Of a stretch of 64,000 nucleotides of DNA, positions 34,606 to 47,109 are shown one piece after another (the stretch's first letter is position 1; each line of letters starts with the position of its first letter). The notes under the pieces were generated by a model. The model had not been told where the DNA came from and did not search any database. It saw only the letters and a program-made list of their open reading frames with translations. A program made the position numbers and the translations under genes. Source of the stretch: Blasia pusilla (Eukaryota > Marchantiophyta > Marchantiopsida > Blasiales); the NCBI GenBank assembly GCA_050084515.1, contig CM114274.1, forward strand, positions 7,192,001 through 7,256,000, in the 5' to 3' direction.

Positions 34606-35340
34606 CTATTTCACTGGCTTGTTTCCAATCAAGTCATGTGGACTACTATCTATCAAGTGCCCCAATTCAATGGATTCTTTGACCCAATTGTAATGAAGCA
34701 CATACAGACCTTGAGATGACACCCACAAATGAATCAATGTCTTTCCATGATGTCTACAGGCTTTGGAAAAGGATCGCCAAATCAAGTGGGTGGTATTCCT
34801 ATCCACCGTGTCATCCACATGCCCACCACATTCTAGAATTTTTCTCTTCATCCATGTCAACCTCCATTGAGATATATTGTCAGGGACAAATACTACCCTC
34901 ACCCGACCAAACATGGTTGGATGTGGAGTGGGTGGCGGACCAGTTGGGAGTGGTTTCCCTTCCCTCACATTCTTCCAATACAATTTCTTTTCCCTCAGAA
35001 TAGCCACCGAGCTTGATTTACTCTGGAATAGATCATGGTCGTCAGGGTCATGCAATCTTCCATCCTGGATGGACAAGGATAACCAATCTGTGTGGACATA
35101 TTTAACACCCCGTTCATTCCTCTGGGAATTCAGGATGGTCCATTTGAAATTCTCCAAAACTCGTACCCAATTCCCAGAAATGCCATGTATGGCGTCACGG
35201 AGACAATCAGTCTCTCTGCCACCCAATTTCACAAATTTTGTCTTAAGCGGACACCATTCATCATGGGGCAATTCAGGGGAGCCATGACGCGGGCTACAAT
35301 CCTTGCAAAAAGAGAGGTTGGCATCGTACCCGATGCGCAT
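34606..35340 (-). pseudogene. BRCT-domain coding remnant upstream of tnp2
   Basis: An open 244-codon minus frame. Its C-terminal third reads like a BRCT domain: VRVVFVPDNIS, then WMKRKILECGGHVDDTV, NTTHLIW, and LHYNWVKESIELGHLID (the conserved Trp block). The N-terminal part (CKDCSPRHGSPELPHDEWC, KLGGRETDCLRDA) was not recognised. BRCT domains bind phosphoproteins in DNA repair. It lies between PHD-coding sequence and tnp2 on the same strand and may be a captured host gene piece or a broken neighbour. The frame is intact but there is no clear start or splice context. Confidence 0.6.
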
Positions 35341-35854
35341 CCGGGTGAGGTCTCATGACACATTAACACTTTAGAGACATCGCCACTTGGGAGTGGGGGA
35401 AGCTCAACAATTCTCATTTTGGTAGTGTGTTGCCAATGATTTTCCATGATGGACTACCTAGCTCTAAAGCTATACTTGCATGATTGGATATGGCAATGGA
35501 TGAAGAATGAATACAGAATTCCACCTGCAACCAGACACATCCTAATCAAGAGCCTAATCACAAGAGTCTTTTAGAAACCACCATGATTACATTTCATTCT
35601 GCATAATGTTGATATTTTTCTCCATATTATATAGTTTCGCAATTATGGCCGTTGGATCAAAATTTCAAAAGATTGGAACTCTCAGAATCAGAGGGTAGGT
35701 AATGACGAGTCTCTATAAGAAGTCATACCACCTACCTAGTAAGCATGTTTAGAGCCTCGACCCTTTTTACATCAGAAGTGGCTACCATGAACTCTCCACC
35801 AGAGTGCCACGGAATTTTGTTCAGACACGAATCTCTCATCCGCCTACCTGAAAA

Positions 35855-36515
35855 TCAAATCCATGAAATATGATCTCTCAAAGGAGTCTGAAGTGTGGGA
35901 TCAACTTTGTGCTGGTGGCAATAGAACCACCACCTATCCTCACCACATGCAGCATGGTCATATATAATCCGATCGCATGCATAACCCTTGCTCATAGCCT
36001 TCTTCAAGCAAGTCCAATGCCATGTAGTGGGGCACTTAGGGCAATAGACCATGTCCTCCCACAACTCCTCATCATGCTTATGGCATTATGGGAAATAATG
36101 CATGGGGCAAGACTCCACTCCCATAGGCAAACAAGTAAAGCAAAAAAACCTCACACAAAAGGTATCTGGGCACTTTCTCACACGAACCCTAGAATCCTCG
36201 CTCTCTGCAAAACTCCCCTCTAGACCACACTTGGCACACCTGGCCATTTGCTTCACACAATCCTGGCACAACCAGATGCCCTCGTGGTTTGGTGGGAGGT
36301 TGACCACTGGACAAGAGTTCTCTATAGCCCCCGCTGATTCTGCAGTTGCGTGGAAGTGTCTGGCACAAGGCCCGTCGCAAACAACCAGGTCTTCCCCATC
36401 ATCACAGATTGCACAAATGTGGGTTGCCTTCTGCAGAACCTGCAATGCACTATATGGTGCATAAGTGCTCACCTCGGGGGTTCTCTTGGCCTAGTATTTC
36501 GGGCGCGCCATCCTT
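35855..36515 (-). pseudogene. Tandem PHD/extended-PHD coding remnant (EDM2/NSD-like)
   Basis: A minus frame reads MARPKY-stop-AKRTPEVSTYAP, then a PHD finger (ICAICDDGEDLVVCDG, HFHATAE, GIWLCQDC), a second Cys-rich unit (CAKCGLEGSFAESED, KCPDTFCVRFFCFTC), one TAA at about 36086, and in the same frame VYCPKCPTTWHWTCL and WWFYCHQH. The pattern resembles the PHD-ePHD run of EDM2- and NSD-type chromatin proteins. Two in-frame stops indicate a pseudogene unless they lie in introns. Its position upstream of tnp2 on the same strand suggests gene capture by the CACTA element, which is inference. Confidence 0.65.
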
Positions 36516-36540
36516 GTACGTTGGTTACTCCTACATGTAG

Positions 36541-37540
36541 AGACAAAAGACAATAAGATTACTATTAGGTGTAGAAATTCAACGGTTAACAAGTTAAAGT
36601 TAAGAAGCATAAGAAGAAATTTTTTCTATAAAAATCATTACTTCTTATTAATTATTTGGTTGCATACATCCTCGTAATAGCGTCTTTTATCGTCCAAGGT
36701 TAAGAGTGTACACACACCATGCCCCCTCAAAATAAGCCCAATTCCATCAATGAAGAAAAATAACGGTGACTCAATTCATGAGTGGAAAAAATGGATCCTC
36801 TTATTGTCTTCATGTTTACAATTACAAATGTTATCCGTCTGCCATATGAGGGGCCTCAAGTTAGGCTACGAATCTGATTCGTTGCCATATTGCAGCATCA
36901 CGGCATATGTTTAGGCAACATATGCAAACTTTCCCAGAAATTGTTCTACTACTTGAGCGAATGCATACTAAGACCCTCGAGGTTACAACTTCCCAAGTAT
37001 TACAATACTAAAGAATAACCTCTACCGTGTGGCCACCAATAGAACGTGCATATTCAATGATGGCTCGTGCCTTCCTAACAATGGGATGATCCTCCCCAAA
37101 GAATCCCCCTGCATCATGACAGATATGAAGAGTGACTTTGCGGATGACCCCAAGCATTAGCCATGCTAATAGTGCTCCTCTATCCTCCCTCCACATAACA
37201 ATGTCTACAAATCGCACATACACGTGGCGATCTTCTAAACGGAATAGCCAATTCCTATTCTACATACTAGTGCGAAAACTTTGGGCAATAAATCAAGGCT
37301 ACTGAATGTGTTGAATAATTTTGGTGCTACGAGGTTAGCAATATCAGCATATGCTCTTGCTTTGCGTGTTGTGAATTTTGCGCAAGAGACCAAGTAATGA
37401 CAAGAGGTTTCATCCCCATCGTCACACAAGGTGAAAGAGTTTAGTTGTGTTCCCATCCTACTTTTCCATGCCACTTGGTCACTTGGCCACTCAGCCACAC
37501 ACTATCTTGCCTCTAGCCACTATCCAGATTAGTATATAGT
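36541..37540. other. Unassigned stretch between PHD remnant and copia relic
   Basis: Two minus frames (37498-37235 and 37223-37008) contain TLCDDGDETSCHYLVSCAKF and a GHTVEVIL end. I could not place them in a family; they may be more of the PHD/BRCT gene or a retroelement tail. Nothing else was seen. Confidence 0.35.
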
Positions 37541-37689
37541 CTGGGGCTTGAATAAACATGATACTTGAAGTTCTCCTTAAAGTTTAGACGCAGCTTTACC
37601 ATTGTATCATTTCCATGGTGTATACATCGCTCATATATTTCTAACAAGTTATGCGCCCACATGGGAATCGCGATGGTTTCTATGTTGGG

Positions 37690-39190
37690 TTCTTTGATGG
37701 TTCTGATTGGAAAGAGTGGAAGAATCGTGTTCACATCCAATCTCTGGCACAATCGTATGGAACATCTCAACAGTCAGCATTTATTGCAACTACATCAACA
37801 AAAAATGGTTGAAGGTCTAGATCATATGGATGATCTCAATTTGTGTACAAGTTGTGCTAAAGGCAAGCTCATCAGGCAACATATCATAGGAGATGGACAA
37901 GATCTTCATGTTCTAAAGGCTCTAGATTTGATTCACAGTGATCTGGGAGGACCAATGAAGACACCCAATATTGGAAACACCTACTATTTATGTACTTTTT
38001 TTGACCAATATACAAAGAAATCCTTTGTCTATATTCTTCACAAGAAGTCAGATGTCTATTCTACATTCTAGAAGTTAAAAATCATGGTTGAAAAAGAAAC
38101 TGGTCTCTAGATTCGTGTTCTCAGAACACATGGAGGTGGTGAATACATAGACTCTTCTTTCCAGTCTTTCTTCAGACTTTTGGTATTCTTCATCAACGCA
38201 CAGGAAGAGATTCTCCTATGCATAATGGATCTACTGAAAGACTCAACCGCAGACTACAGGAAAAGGCAAGATGTATGCTCATTCACATGCACCTTCCTAT
38301 ATCATATTGGGGAGAGGCAATCGTTATAGCTAACTATCTTCGGAACTTGAGTCCTACTCAAACTCTTTCAAAAACACCTTCTGAAGCTTGGAGTGGTCTC
38401 AAACCTTCTCTCACACATCTTCGAGTGTTTGGATGTCAAGCATTTGCTCTCATTCGAGTTGAGAGAAGAAGAAAGATGGATTCTACATGTAAAGAATGTA
38501 TATTCCTTGGTTATCAGATTGGTTCTAGATGTTATAAACTTTTCAATCCGAATAGAAAACGTGTTTTTCTTAGCAAAGATGTTGTTTTCAACGAAGATAC
38601 TCCTTTCTCCTTCTCTCATGTTTTTCACTCTACTTATTCTTCATTTTTTTATTCTTTCCAAGTAGAAAACTCTGAATCGATAACTATCCCTAAAGCAATA
38701 AGAAAAACTACAGTTTAGACAAATATTGAAATGGTGGGAGATACTTCAAGAAAAACATGTGTTGTTGCTTTAGAGAAATCCATTGGACATCTGCCCACGT
38801 CTTTTCATCCTAGGCGATCATCACGAACATCTATACTAGTACATATGTATGATGCTTCTTGCTCAAACATTCTTCTCTCTTCTTGTATCCAATCTGATCC
38901 ACTCACTAGAACAGAAGCCCTCTCTAGATCAGATTCTCATGAATGGCAAACTGCTATGGAAGCTGAAATTTTCTCTCTTCATGAAAACAAAACCTGGATT
39001 CTTGTGACAAATCCTAAAAAGAGCAATTCATCCAAAAATACTACCAATATAGTTTCTTGTAATGGGTTTGTAAGATCAAACGGTCTTCTTCAGGAAGTAT
39101 TCTCAAGTACAAAGCCAAGTTGGTAGCCAAAGGTTGTTCACAGAAAGAAGAAATTGATTACAAAGAAACTTTTTCTCCTGTAAAAAATAT
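37690..39190 (+). pseudogene. Ty1/copia integrase and start of RT (relic)
   Basis: The plus strand gives the pre-integrase zinc region (SNLWHNRMEHLNSQHLL, LCTSCAKGK; about 37735-37870), the integrase core start (DLIHSDLGGPMKTP, about 37925), LRTHGGGEY near 38125, MHNGSTERLNRRLQEKAR (about 38220) and the RT start (EWQTAMEAEIFSLHENKTW, about 38940). The second catalytic Asp of the usual DNGGE box is His here. Stops at about 38070, 38110 and 38715, plus a frame change, disable it. Homology ends near 39190, next to the Helitron relic. Confidence 0.85.
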
Positions 39191-39459
39191 CACTTCTCTC
39201 CAGAGGGACATCTGCCTCCAATAATCCACAAAGAGAGACACTCGTTGAAATGGGAATTGCAAAGGTTGACGTCCATCCACTCCACAAGCTCTCGCTTAGA
39301 ATATACCGATCGTGCTGATCTCCGATTCATCCCACTAGTACCTCCCTTCGTCTCTTCCACCTTCATTCCACTGCCCTCATAGTTGATGGAAGATACAAAG
39401 ACCTAGGGATGAACTTGTCAAACGGCTACTCCTCAAAAAATACCGCACCACTCACTAAC

Positions 39460-42400
39460 TCATGCAGGCAGGCGGGCTTGCAAGAATTGACAATTGCACA
39501 TATGAAAAGTGACCTCGTGAAAGTGTTGGAAGCACAAAGAAGTCGCCGAAGCCTTGGAATGTACCAGAAGCGAGGACTCAGGAGTTATATTATTGAACAA
39601 GTGAGCATCAAATCGATGAGAGCATATTATGGTGGTGTCATTTGTAATAAAATCTACTTTAGTGTCTTCTGTAACAAAACAATAATTAAGGAAATCCTCA
39701 ATTTCTTGATTAAAAGGTAATATGGTTCTAATAGTAGTAAGAAACATCAAGTATGGTAAAATATCTGCATGCCTCATAGGGGTAGTTCATTCATATATTG
39801 TGGCATTTGGCAAGAACACAAATGATGATAGGTGGCAAATATGACAAATTTCATGGAATTTGTGGGTATATATATACAGGGGGAAGCTGACACATATCAC
39901 CAACAAGGATGATAAGCTTGGAGGCAATTAGCTTATTCCCATTGCATGGACTACATTCATTCACTCTCATGGCTATAATCTGAAGAAGGTGTGGTGTCAA
40001 CATTGAACATTCATCAATGATGATAACATTTTCTTTCTGGAGTCTCATGTAACTATCTTATGTAACTTGAAGTTGAGTAATGTCGCCACGAACTATTGGA
40101 ATAGAAAACTCAGAGTGGAAAATTGTAGCGGTAGCATATAATAGCAGCAATCCCTGTAGTGCTTGTGAGTAGAGTGCACATGCATGTAGATTCCCAATAT
40201 TTCTACATAAGAGTTATATAAAAAAATTTTACCACATCCAAGAGCTCCTTTTAGGAGAACTAAGCCAGCTTGAACGACTTTGAGTTTCAAGTATAGCTCC
40301 ATTTGTTCACGACTTAGTATAGATACGTCTGGTGGGCAAACATGGCCATGTGTGTCTTCTAGTGCAGAATCAAGAATTGGACTAGAGTTAGAAAGAAGAT
40401 GAGGTAAACCTTCATCAAGGTAAGGTTGAAGAATATCAGTTGCTTTAGCAACTATCTCAACTGAGTGTACTTGGCTCCATAGGTTTTGAGTAGCATGCTT
40501 TGTTATTAACCTTTGAATATCCTCAAGATTAGTGATTAATTTTTTAATATCCTCAAGAGTAGTGATTATACCACAGTGCAAACATTCGTGTAAGTAAGTC
40601 CAATTAGAAGAGGTAGAGGACAGTAAAGAATTTTCTGATCAGAATGGAAATGTCTGCAGCAAGATAAAATAAAAGAATTCATTCCATTGGTGGAGTGGAT
40701 GGAAATCTATAAATCTATAAATCTTAGATTATCTGCATAAAAAAATCCCTAAAGAGTCTAAGCCAATAAGTTTCTCTAGGTTTGATTTGCTCTTAGATCT
40801 GAAACTTCATGACTTGTCCAATACATATAAAAAGTTTGGTCTTGTAGGGAATCATGCCTATTGTACTAAAGTGTGATAGGGTGTAGACATGACAACGCAA
40901 CATTTTTATATAGAGAAGTGCGATGAGAGGGAGGGTTAGAATCTCTATACTTGAAAGTTTATGAACGAAAAATAATAAGAATTTGCATTGCGGTTAAAAC
41001 AAACTCAGTGGATGATACTGATGTGTTAAGCACTACCCCATATTCAAGTTTAAGATGTATCTCATCTATTCCTTCCAAGCCAAGGTAACGAGCAGACTAA
41101 GTCTCTATATTAAGAGATCCAATTGGCTCAGACTTTAGAGCATAATTTAGTAAGTAGAAAGACGAATCAATATTAGTGAAGCGTTGAATGTTTACATCTG
41201 CACCCCAAAGAAGTAAAACTACAAGATGGAATGGAATGACATTCTTGTATTCACTGGCTGGCATAAAGTATGTCCAAGGCATAGTTTTAGGGTCAATGAT
41301 AGGAATTGGTGAAGTATTAATATCAGTGTGAAATCCCATGCGACAGAAAGGAAGCTGGTCCTTTTTTCTTGTATTACACAAACACCATCTTTACATTTGT
41401 GTAGTTGCTTATGTATAACATAAGTGTATAAAAGGAAACAATATGTAGAAGAATTCATAGGAAGTGCATGGGAGGTAACAGGATGAGGGGATTCTAGAAT
41501 ATAGGCACATATTTCTAAGGTAATCTGGTCAACATCACTCTCCTCAACCCAAAACATTATATGACAGTGTAAGCTACCCTTGCCTGAAATTTATACTTAA
41601 TGATGTTGTTCAATACTTTACGAAGGATATGTGGGCCAGAAAAAATGAATCGAGCTAAAAATATGTGAAGGTGTGTGTGAAAGAGCTCGGCACACTCAAT
41701 AGGTGCATCCCTCCATGCAAACGCTAGATTAAATTTAATTAGTAGCTTTTCAATATTAGAGATCTCAATCCTTCCAATATATGTGAGACATCATCAGATG
41801 TAAGGGTTAGAAAAAAATGTGGCTTACCTAGATTATGCACCATGGCTTTTAAATCACGGAGGTGATGTCTATTCCAGGTTGGGCTGCGTGACACTTTAGG
41901 ACTTGCAGTGACACTTTAAGACATGCAGTGGAACAAAGTGAAATAAATTGATGCAGTTGGTGCATGATTAGAGAATAAGGTTTATACAAGGAAAAGGGAC
42001 TAAATACTTTATTAGCCTTGGACTTCATATCGTCAAAATAGGATTGGAGACCAATATAGTATCCACGTAAGTAAGGAAAGGGAAAATTGCAGTTTCTATA
42101 GTCATATGTTTATCTATAGAATTGCCAGACGAATCAGTATGGAACCTCTGAATTGCACCAACCCGAATAAAAATAGAACAATTATCAAATATATCAGAAG
42201 ATTTGGGTCTACCCATAGGTAATGCATAAGAAACATCCTGTAGTATGTGTAACTCCAGTTGATATGGATTGTATGCGATGTTATAAGTAAGTTGGCCCTT
42301 CTATTGGGAAGAATGAAGAATTGCGTGTACAACTGTAATAGGTAGTACTACTAGTCCGGGAGATGGATCAGGAAGTTCAAGTAGGGTCTTTATAGTCTTT

Positions 42401-42823
42401 GTAGAGTGGATTGATCCTAAAATTCACAAGCATGATCTGTTTCAGGTTAGTAATATTGTTTTGAGTCTCCTAGCTACTACGAGAATTATGATTTCACTTG
42501 ATAAGAGGAGAAGCTAGTAGGGATGTAGCATGAAAAAAACCCTTGTGGAATCCATGGAATTTCCTTTGTATTCCCATTCTTAAATCAACAATAGAAATTT
42601 GTTGAAAGTGCAATGGGTTAGCAACCAATATCTACCTAATATATGATGGTGTCATGTAAACATTTAAGCTTCGATGTGGTTGTGTCGTTGAACACAAATC
42701 ACATATGAAGAATTCCCCAAGTCTTGGTATAATGTAAGGGAGGAGAAAACCATAGCATAAAGCATGTGGTGGGTATTGGTCAGAATTGACAATACACATT
42801 CTAACCCACAATAATCGCAACAT
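39460..42823 (-). pseudogene. Helitron helicase (PIF1-like) and upstream region, decayed
   Basis: Minus-strand frames from 42823 down: a Cys segment (LGEFFICDLC, 42823-42632), a Helitron-associated segment (41557-41097 with HKQLHKCKDGVC, FMPASEYKNVIPFH, VLLLWGADVNIQRF), then PIF1 helicase (40581-40093, LSREQMELY and AGLVLLKGALGCGKIFL as a degraded Walker A; 40048-39851, ENVIIIDECSML as Walker B and GDMCQLPPV) and a late helicase block (39777-39460). The replication initiator HUH motif was not recognised. The GKT of Walker A is GKI. Many stops occur. It lies between copia sequence and gypsy M4. Confidence 0.75.
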
Positions 42824-42995
42824 TGCATGTTGGATACAATTTCACCGCATTGAGTTTCCCCACCTTAACATCATTTTCTCAATAAGTGGTTGCTGATAGG
42901 CAAGAGGTCTATATGATAGTTTGCTGTGTCACACATCCTATGGTTTCAAAATAGTTTATTTAGAAAGATTGAAACTTCTTCAAGAGAAGGGACTA

Positions 42996-43578
42996 TGTCG
43001 TGCGAATCCACATCGTCATACAACATACATCGATGACATACCATACGCACATACATACATAACATAGACGAGAGTATTCACAAACGCAAGTGTACCACAA
43101 CTGAAATCCATGAAAGACCTACTGTCATAAAATACGTTTACAATCACATACAATCGAGCCAAACCCACTCCACGATGGGAGAATCTAGATCGAAGCTTGC
43201 GGGAAACACCATAGCCAAGAGCTCTACTCACTACCAAGGCTAACTCCCAACGCAACAGGCTCAACTCAAAGAATTGACTGTTCTTTGAGGGCAAGCCACC
43301 TTATATCCTCCAACCTAAGAGCGGGCCCTACTAGGAAAGTCATCCCCAAGTGAGTAACCCCCAACCCTATGTATGGAACCACATCTCTACCAAGCCACTA
43401 CGGTCCTACATAAGGAATGGCCTCTACCAGCACACCATACTCTACGACATAATCCGTATGGTCATGACAGCTGTCGTGCGAATCCACATCGTCATACAAC
43501 ATACATCGCTGACATACCATACGCACATACATACATAACATAGACGAGAGTATCCAGAAACGCAAGTGTACCACAACT
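42996..43578 (-). repeat. 3' terminal block B2-A2-B1 of M4
   Basis: B2 (42996-43102) and B1 (43472-43578) are 107-bp direct repeats with three differences. A2 (43103-43469, 367 bp) lies between and matches A1 (52396-52762) at the same length. B1 and A2 meet at GACA-GC-TGTC, a perfect 10-bp palindrome (43466-43475). B1 abuts the purine tract and B2 abuts the ACTA duplication. Confidence 0.88.
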
Positions 43579-43588
43579 CGCCCCCCTA
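43579..43588 (-). promoter_or_regulatory. Polypurine tract-like site
   Basis: The minus strand reads TAGGGGGGCG just before repeat B1, where the plus-strand primer of LTR elements is expected. M2 has CTAGGGAGCG at the matching place. This argues that U3 starts with B. Confidence 0.6.
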
Positions 43589-43784
43589 ACTGGCGGTTAG
43601 ATCCCTCTAACTCCCAGGTAGCCCTATACATCTACTACATGCTATACACCTTCTTGGGTGCCCGAATCAGAAGGCCGGGTGCTAGGTTGCCCCATCGTTA
43701 GTCACACATCGTAATCCATATCATGCAAAGATCAAGTCATCTACCTCTCCTAAGTACATCGAGGACAAACCCACCTTCCAAAGA

Positions 43785-43895
43785 GGGAACAACATCCAAA
43801 CGTGAGTCAAACACATCATGTGCCAACCCCTAGAACACCGATCACACACCAACATACGGTTGCGTTACCAGCAGAGCCACACAACATGCACCTCA
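43785..43895 (-). pseudogene. PHD finger at the pol C-terminus (M4)
   Basis: Minus strand: CMLCGSAGN in one frame, then after a one-base shift MLVCDRCSRGWHMMCLT. It is the counterpart of the complete finger in M2 (27107-27247), with the last Cys pair decayed. It follows GVVWKDHVRNCAPCHLPN directly, which ties the finger to the integrase end of the polyprotein in both subfamilies. Confidence 0.75.
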
Positions 43896-43899
43896 AGCT

Positions 43900-45231
43900 A
43901 GCACGTATCATGGCTAAGCTTGGGTTAACAGTACCATCCACATTTGGAAGATGACATGGCGCACAATTACGCACATGGTCCTTCCAAACAACTCCATCAC
44001 GACACTCCAACATAAGAACTCCGAAGCTAACACCTCACTTTTCGTAAAAATAGTGCGCTGCCGTCACATCCAACGTTGTCGGGGCAATCTGCTGCAAATA
44101 GACAAAGTCCCCCACATGGAACCTACGAATCGATGGTCGATAACCTCCACCCCGAATGGTTGCATACCGCAACGTATCCCTATGTTGAGCAATGGCAAGA
44201 TTCTCAAAGGTTGTTGGCATAACTCTCCGAAAGAGCTCCGCCCGGCCGAGAACACACCTCATCCACATCTCTCGGGTCATCAAGGTTCACCACCTCACTA
44301 GACTCCCGATGAATTGCTTTGCTGGCAAGTCCGGATCTCGGCCATAATGTAAAAATAAGGTAAGAAGGAAGCCAAGGATGCTTGGCGATTGAACCTATAC
44401 CCCATGGCTAACCATGGCAACTGAATATCCCAATCTCCAAGATGCCCCTTCTGTAGGCCATACTTGCGCAATGCCCTCTTCACCGTCTGAACCACACGCT
44501 CAGCCAAACCATCCGCCTCTGGATGATCTCGAGACGTGGTCCGATGATCAATCAACGCCTTTGTCACACAAGATCTGAAACTCACCCAAACTCAGACTGG
44601 TGGGTCAAGACGCCTTGGTGGTGCACCAAAATGACTAAGCACTCTATCCAAACGCATACGCCGTTCCTCACTTGCCTTGTCCGGTAATGCCACCAACTCA
44701 ATCCACTTGGAGAAGTACTCCACCATCACCAACACATATCGATGATGTAAATACCAACGGTAACGGTCCCGCAAAGTCCACACTCCAACGGTAATCCAAC
44801 CCCATAATAGGCAAGGGTGTAATTGTGGTGTAGGGGCATTAAATGATGCCCTCACCCGGTCACAAACCATACAACGTGACACCAATCGCTGCACTGAGTA
44901 TGCATGCCACGCCACCAATATTGGCCAAGGAGTAAGCTATACGTGACGCTTTACCCCAAAATGTCCCAACTTCTCATGGGCATGTCGCACAATGCACTCT
45001 CTCTCGAGCCAAATGTGGCACTACTCGTACTCTACCATCCTCCCACACACGGAGAATATATGTTTTCTCCAATCTATACCTCTTAGCACGTTGAAGAACA
45101 CGGTCTCGCTCCTTGGCACTCATTATGCCTGGCACCCTTGTGTCAGAGGAACTCCAACACCAACGCATCATCATGAATATCACGCTGATCCGTACCACCA
45201 TCTCCAACCTTAGGATCTCAAGGTTGGCCAT
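43900..45231 (-). pseudogene. Ty3/gypsy integrase (M4)
   Basis: Broken frames show the zinc-binding region (SRCMVCDRVRASF, about 44860), core segments YVLVMVEYFSKWIELVALPD (about 44700-44770) and VLSHFGAP, then ALIDHRTTSRDHPEADGLAE (about 44490-44560) with the catalytic Glu region, RVVQTVKRALRKYGL, and a C-terminal FHVGDFVYLQQIAPTTLDV segment (about 44050-44125). It is a DDE integrase, not a tyrosine recombinase. The second catalytic Asp region (LTDQGSEF-type) is frameshifted. Confidence 0.85.
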
Positions 45232-45504
45232 CTACCCTCGACTAGAGTAAGATATCATGTGGTCCTCCATACTAGAGTCCACCCCTAACCAACATAAAAG
45301 GCGGATGCATGCCAACTGACACCATCTCCTCATCAACCTCGCCATGCCATCTAGCCCCTAGTTGTATCCTCTTGGCTAGTACATGGGTTCCTACTCAACC
45401 CATCGGGATCAAGGTTGGCAACTCGGTCTATGTACCACGGAAGTCATACTCTGTAAGATAAGAGCCCACCGTGCAAGCTTCCCCTGTAAGCTTGTCCGAC
45501 TCCA

Positions 45505-46700
45505 TCAACCACTTGAGCGGTGGTGATCGTAATAAGGGTAAACGTGTGCCAAACAAGTAACACCTAAAGTGTGCCCACAGCCCACACTACTCGCCAAGCA
45601 CTCTCCCTCATATGAACTATAGCGCGACTCATTTGCATTATTCAAACGACTTGCATAGGCCACCACAAACTCCATGTGCTCATCATCATGTTGTGTCAAC
45701 ACCGCTCCAAGTCCCAACCTACTCCAATCGGTGTGTAATCTGAAATGGGCGCCCTCGATAGGTCTCCTCAAGATAGGCACCGCCACCAACTGGGCCTTAA
45801 GCTCCACAAAAGCTCTCTCGATCATCTCCCAGTGCCACTCTTGATCTGATTTCAGCAATTGGTTCAAAGGCTTTGCCATAACACTAAATCCCTTCACATA
45901 CCTCCGATAGTAGTTCGCCAATCCCATGAATGCTCGAACTCTACTCACATCTATCGGACGCGGAATAAGTGCAATAGCCTCCACCTTTGCTTGCTGAACT
46001 CCCAAACCACCTGGATAGATCACATGACCCAAGTACTCAACATCCTCATGGAAGAACTTACACTTTCTCGGATGCAACGTAGACCATGAGCTTTCAACCG
46101 CTCAAACACCATCTGCAAATGTATCGATGCTCCTCCACCGTGTTCTTGAACACCAAGATATCATCAATGTAACACCGAACAAAATCCAACCTTGCTAGGA
46201 TCCTGTCCATCACTCTTTGAAACTCGGCAGGTGCATTCTTCAACCCAAAGGGTAAGAATTTCCACTGGTACAAACAATCCTTGCCATGAGAGTTGACACC
46301 CCAAAATCTTGTCTTGGCCTTGTCACTCTCCCGAATCGAAATTGATGGTATCTTGCCCGAAGATCAAAGTACTGAAAATCTTTGCTGTCCCACCACATCA
46401 AAGATCTCTCAGGTGTAGGCATGGCATACCTATCGGCCTTGGTTTTCCGATTGATAGGACGGTAATCTCCACACATCCGCCTATCCGTGTAGTTGCCATG
46501 CATATCCTTTTTAGCGAGCATGACGGTGATCGATGCATACTCTCCATGCGACAACTCCACTAATCCCGCCTCCAAAAGGTCCAACGCCCTACTCGAATCA
46601 AGTCCTCTCCATATCACCATATCGATAGGGACGACGGAAGATGGCGTATCACTAGCCAAATCAATCCGTATACGGGTCCAACCAGAGAACCCAACTCCTT
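45505..46700 (-). pseudogene. Ty3/gypsy reverse transcriptase and RNase H (M4)
   Basis: RT: MCGDYRPINRKTKADRYAMP (46659 frame), YIDDILVF near 46170-46195, EYLGHVIYPGGLG at the thumb. RNase H in the 190-codon frame 46077-45505: HTDWSRLGLGAVLTQHDDE (first Asp region) and SRYSSYEGECLA (catalytic Glu). Order and spacing are standard for Ty3/gypsy. Several frame changes occur between 46240 and 46080. Confidence 0.88.
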
Positions 46701-47109
46701 CATGCTAAAGGCAAAACAACTCCTATAAATGTAGGAACTGTGTCAAGCGTCGTTTCTCACCTCCCGTAAGCTTGGGCCCAAGTAATGGCTCCCAAGTCTC
46801 CTCCTTTGGCATACTAGAGGGAGAGGCGATGCCATTGGTCGCACGCAACCCCCTCACAAGATGATACACCCTTAGCTACACCATCATCGAGCAAATAACT
46901 CCTCCACCAAAGCATGAGCAACCAACTCCATATGCCCGGCCATTACATCCGATCTACTCCAAGGATGCAAAATACTACTCTCCGCCCCGACCGATGCCTC
47001 TACCGTCCGGTAGCCATCGAGCTCATTACAAGGGGTGGAAGACCCACGAACATAGTCCGAAGTCGACGCGCTTTGCTCGGCCATACCAAGACTCAAAATC
47101 CAAGTCAAA

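Noticed and set aside
43472-43578. B repeats as a target-site duplication
   Set aside because: At 107-128 bp they are far too long, and the same homologous repeat flanks the core in two subfamilies at different sites.
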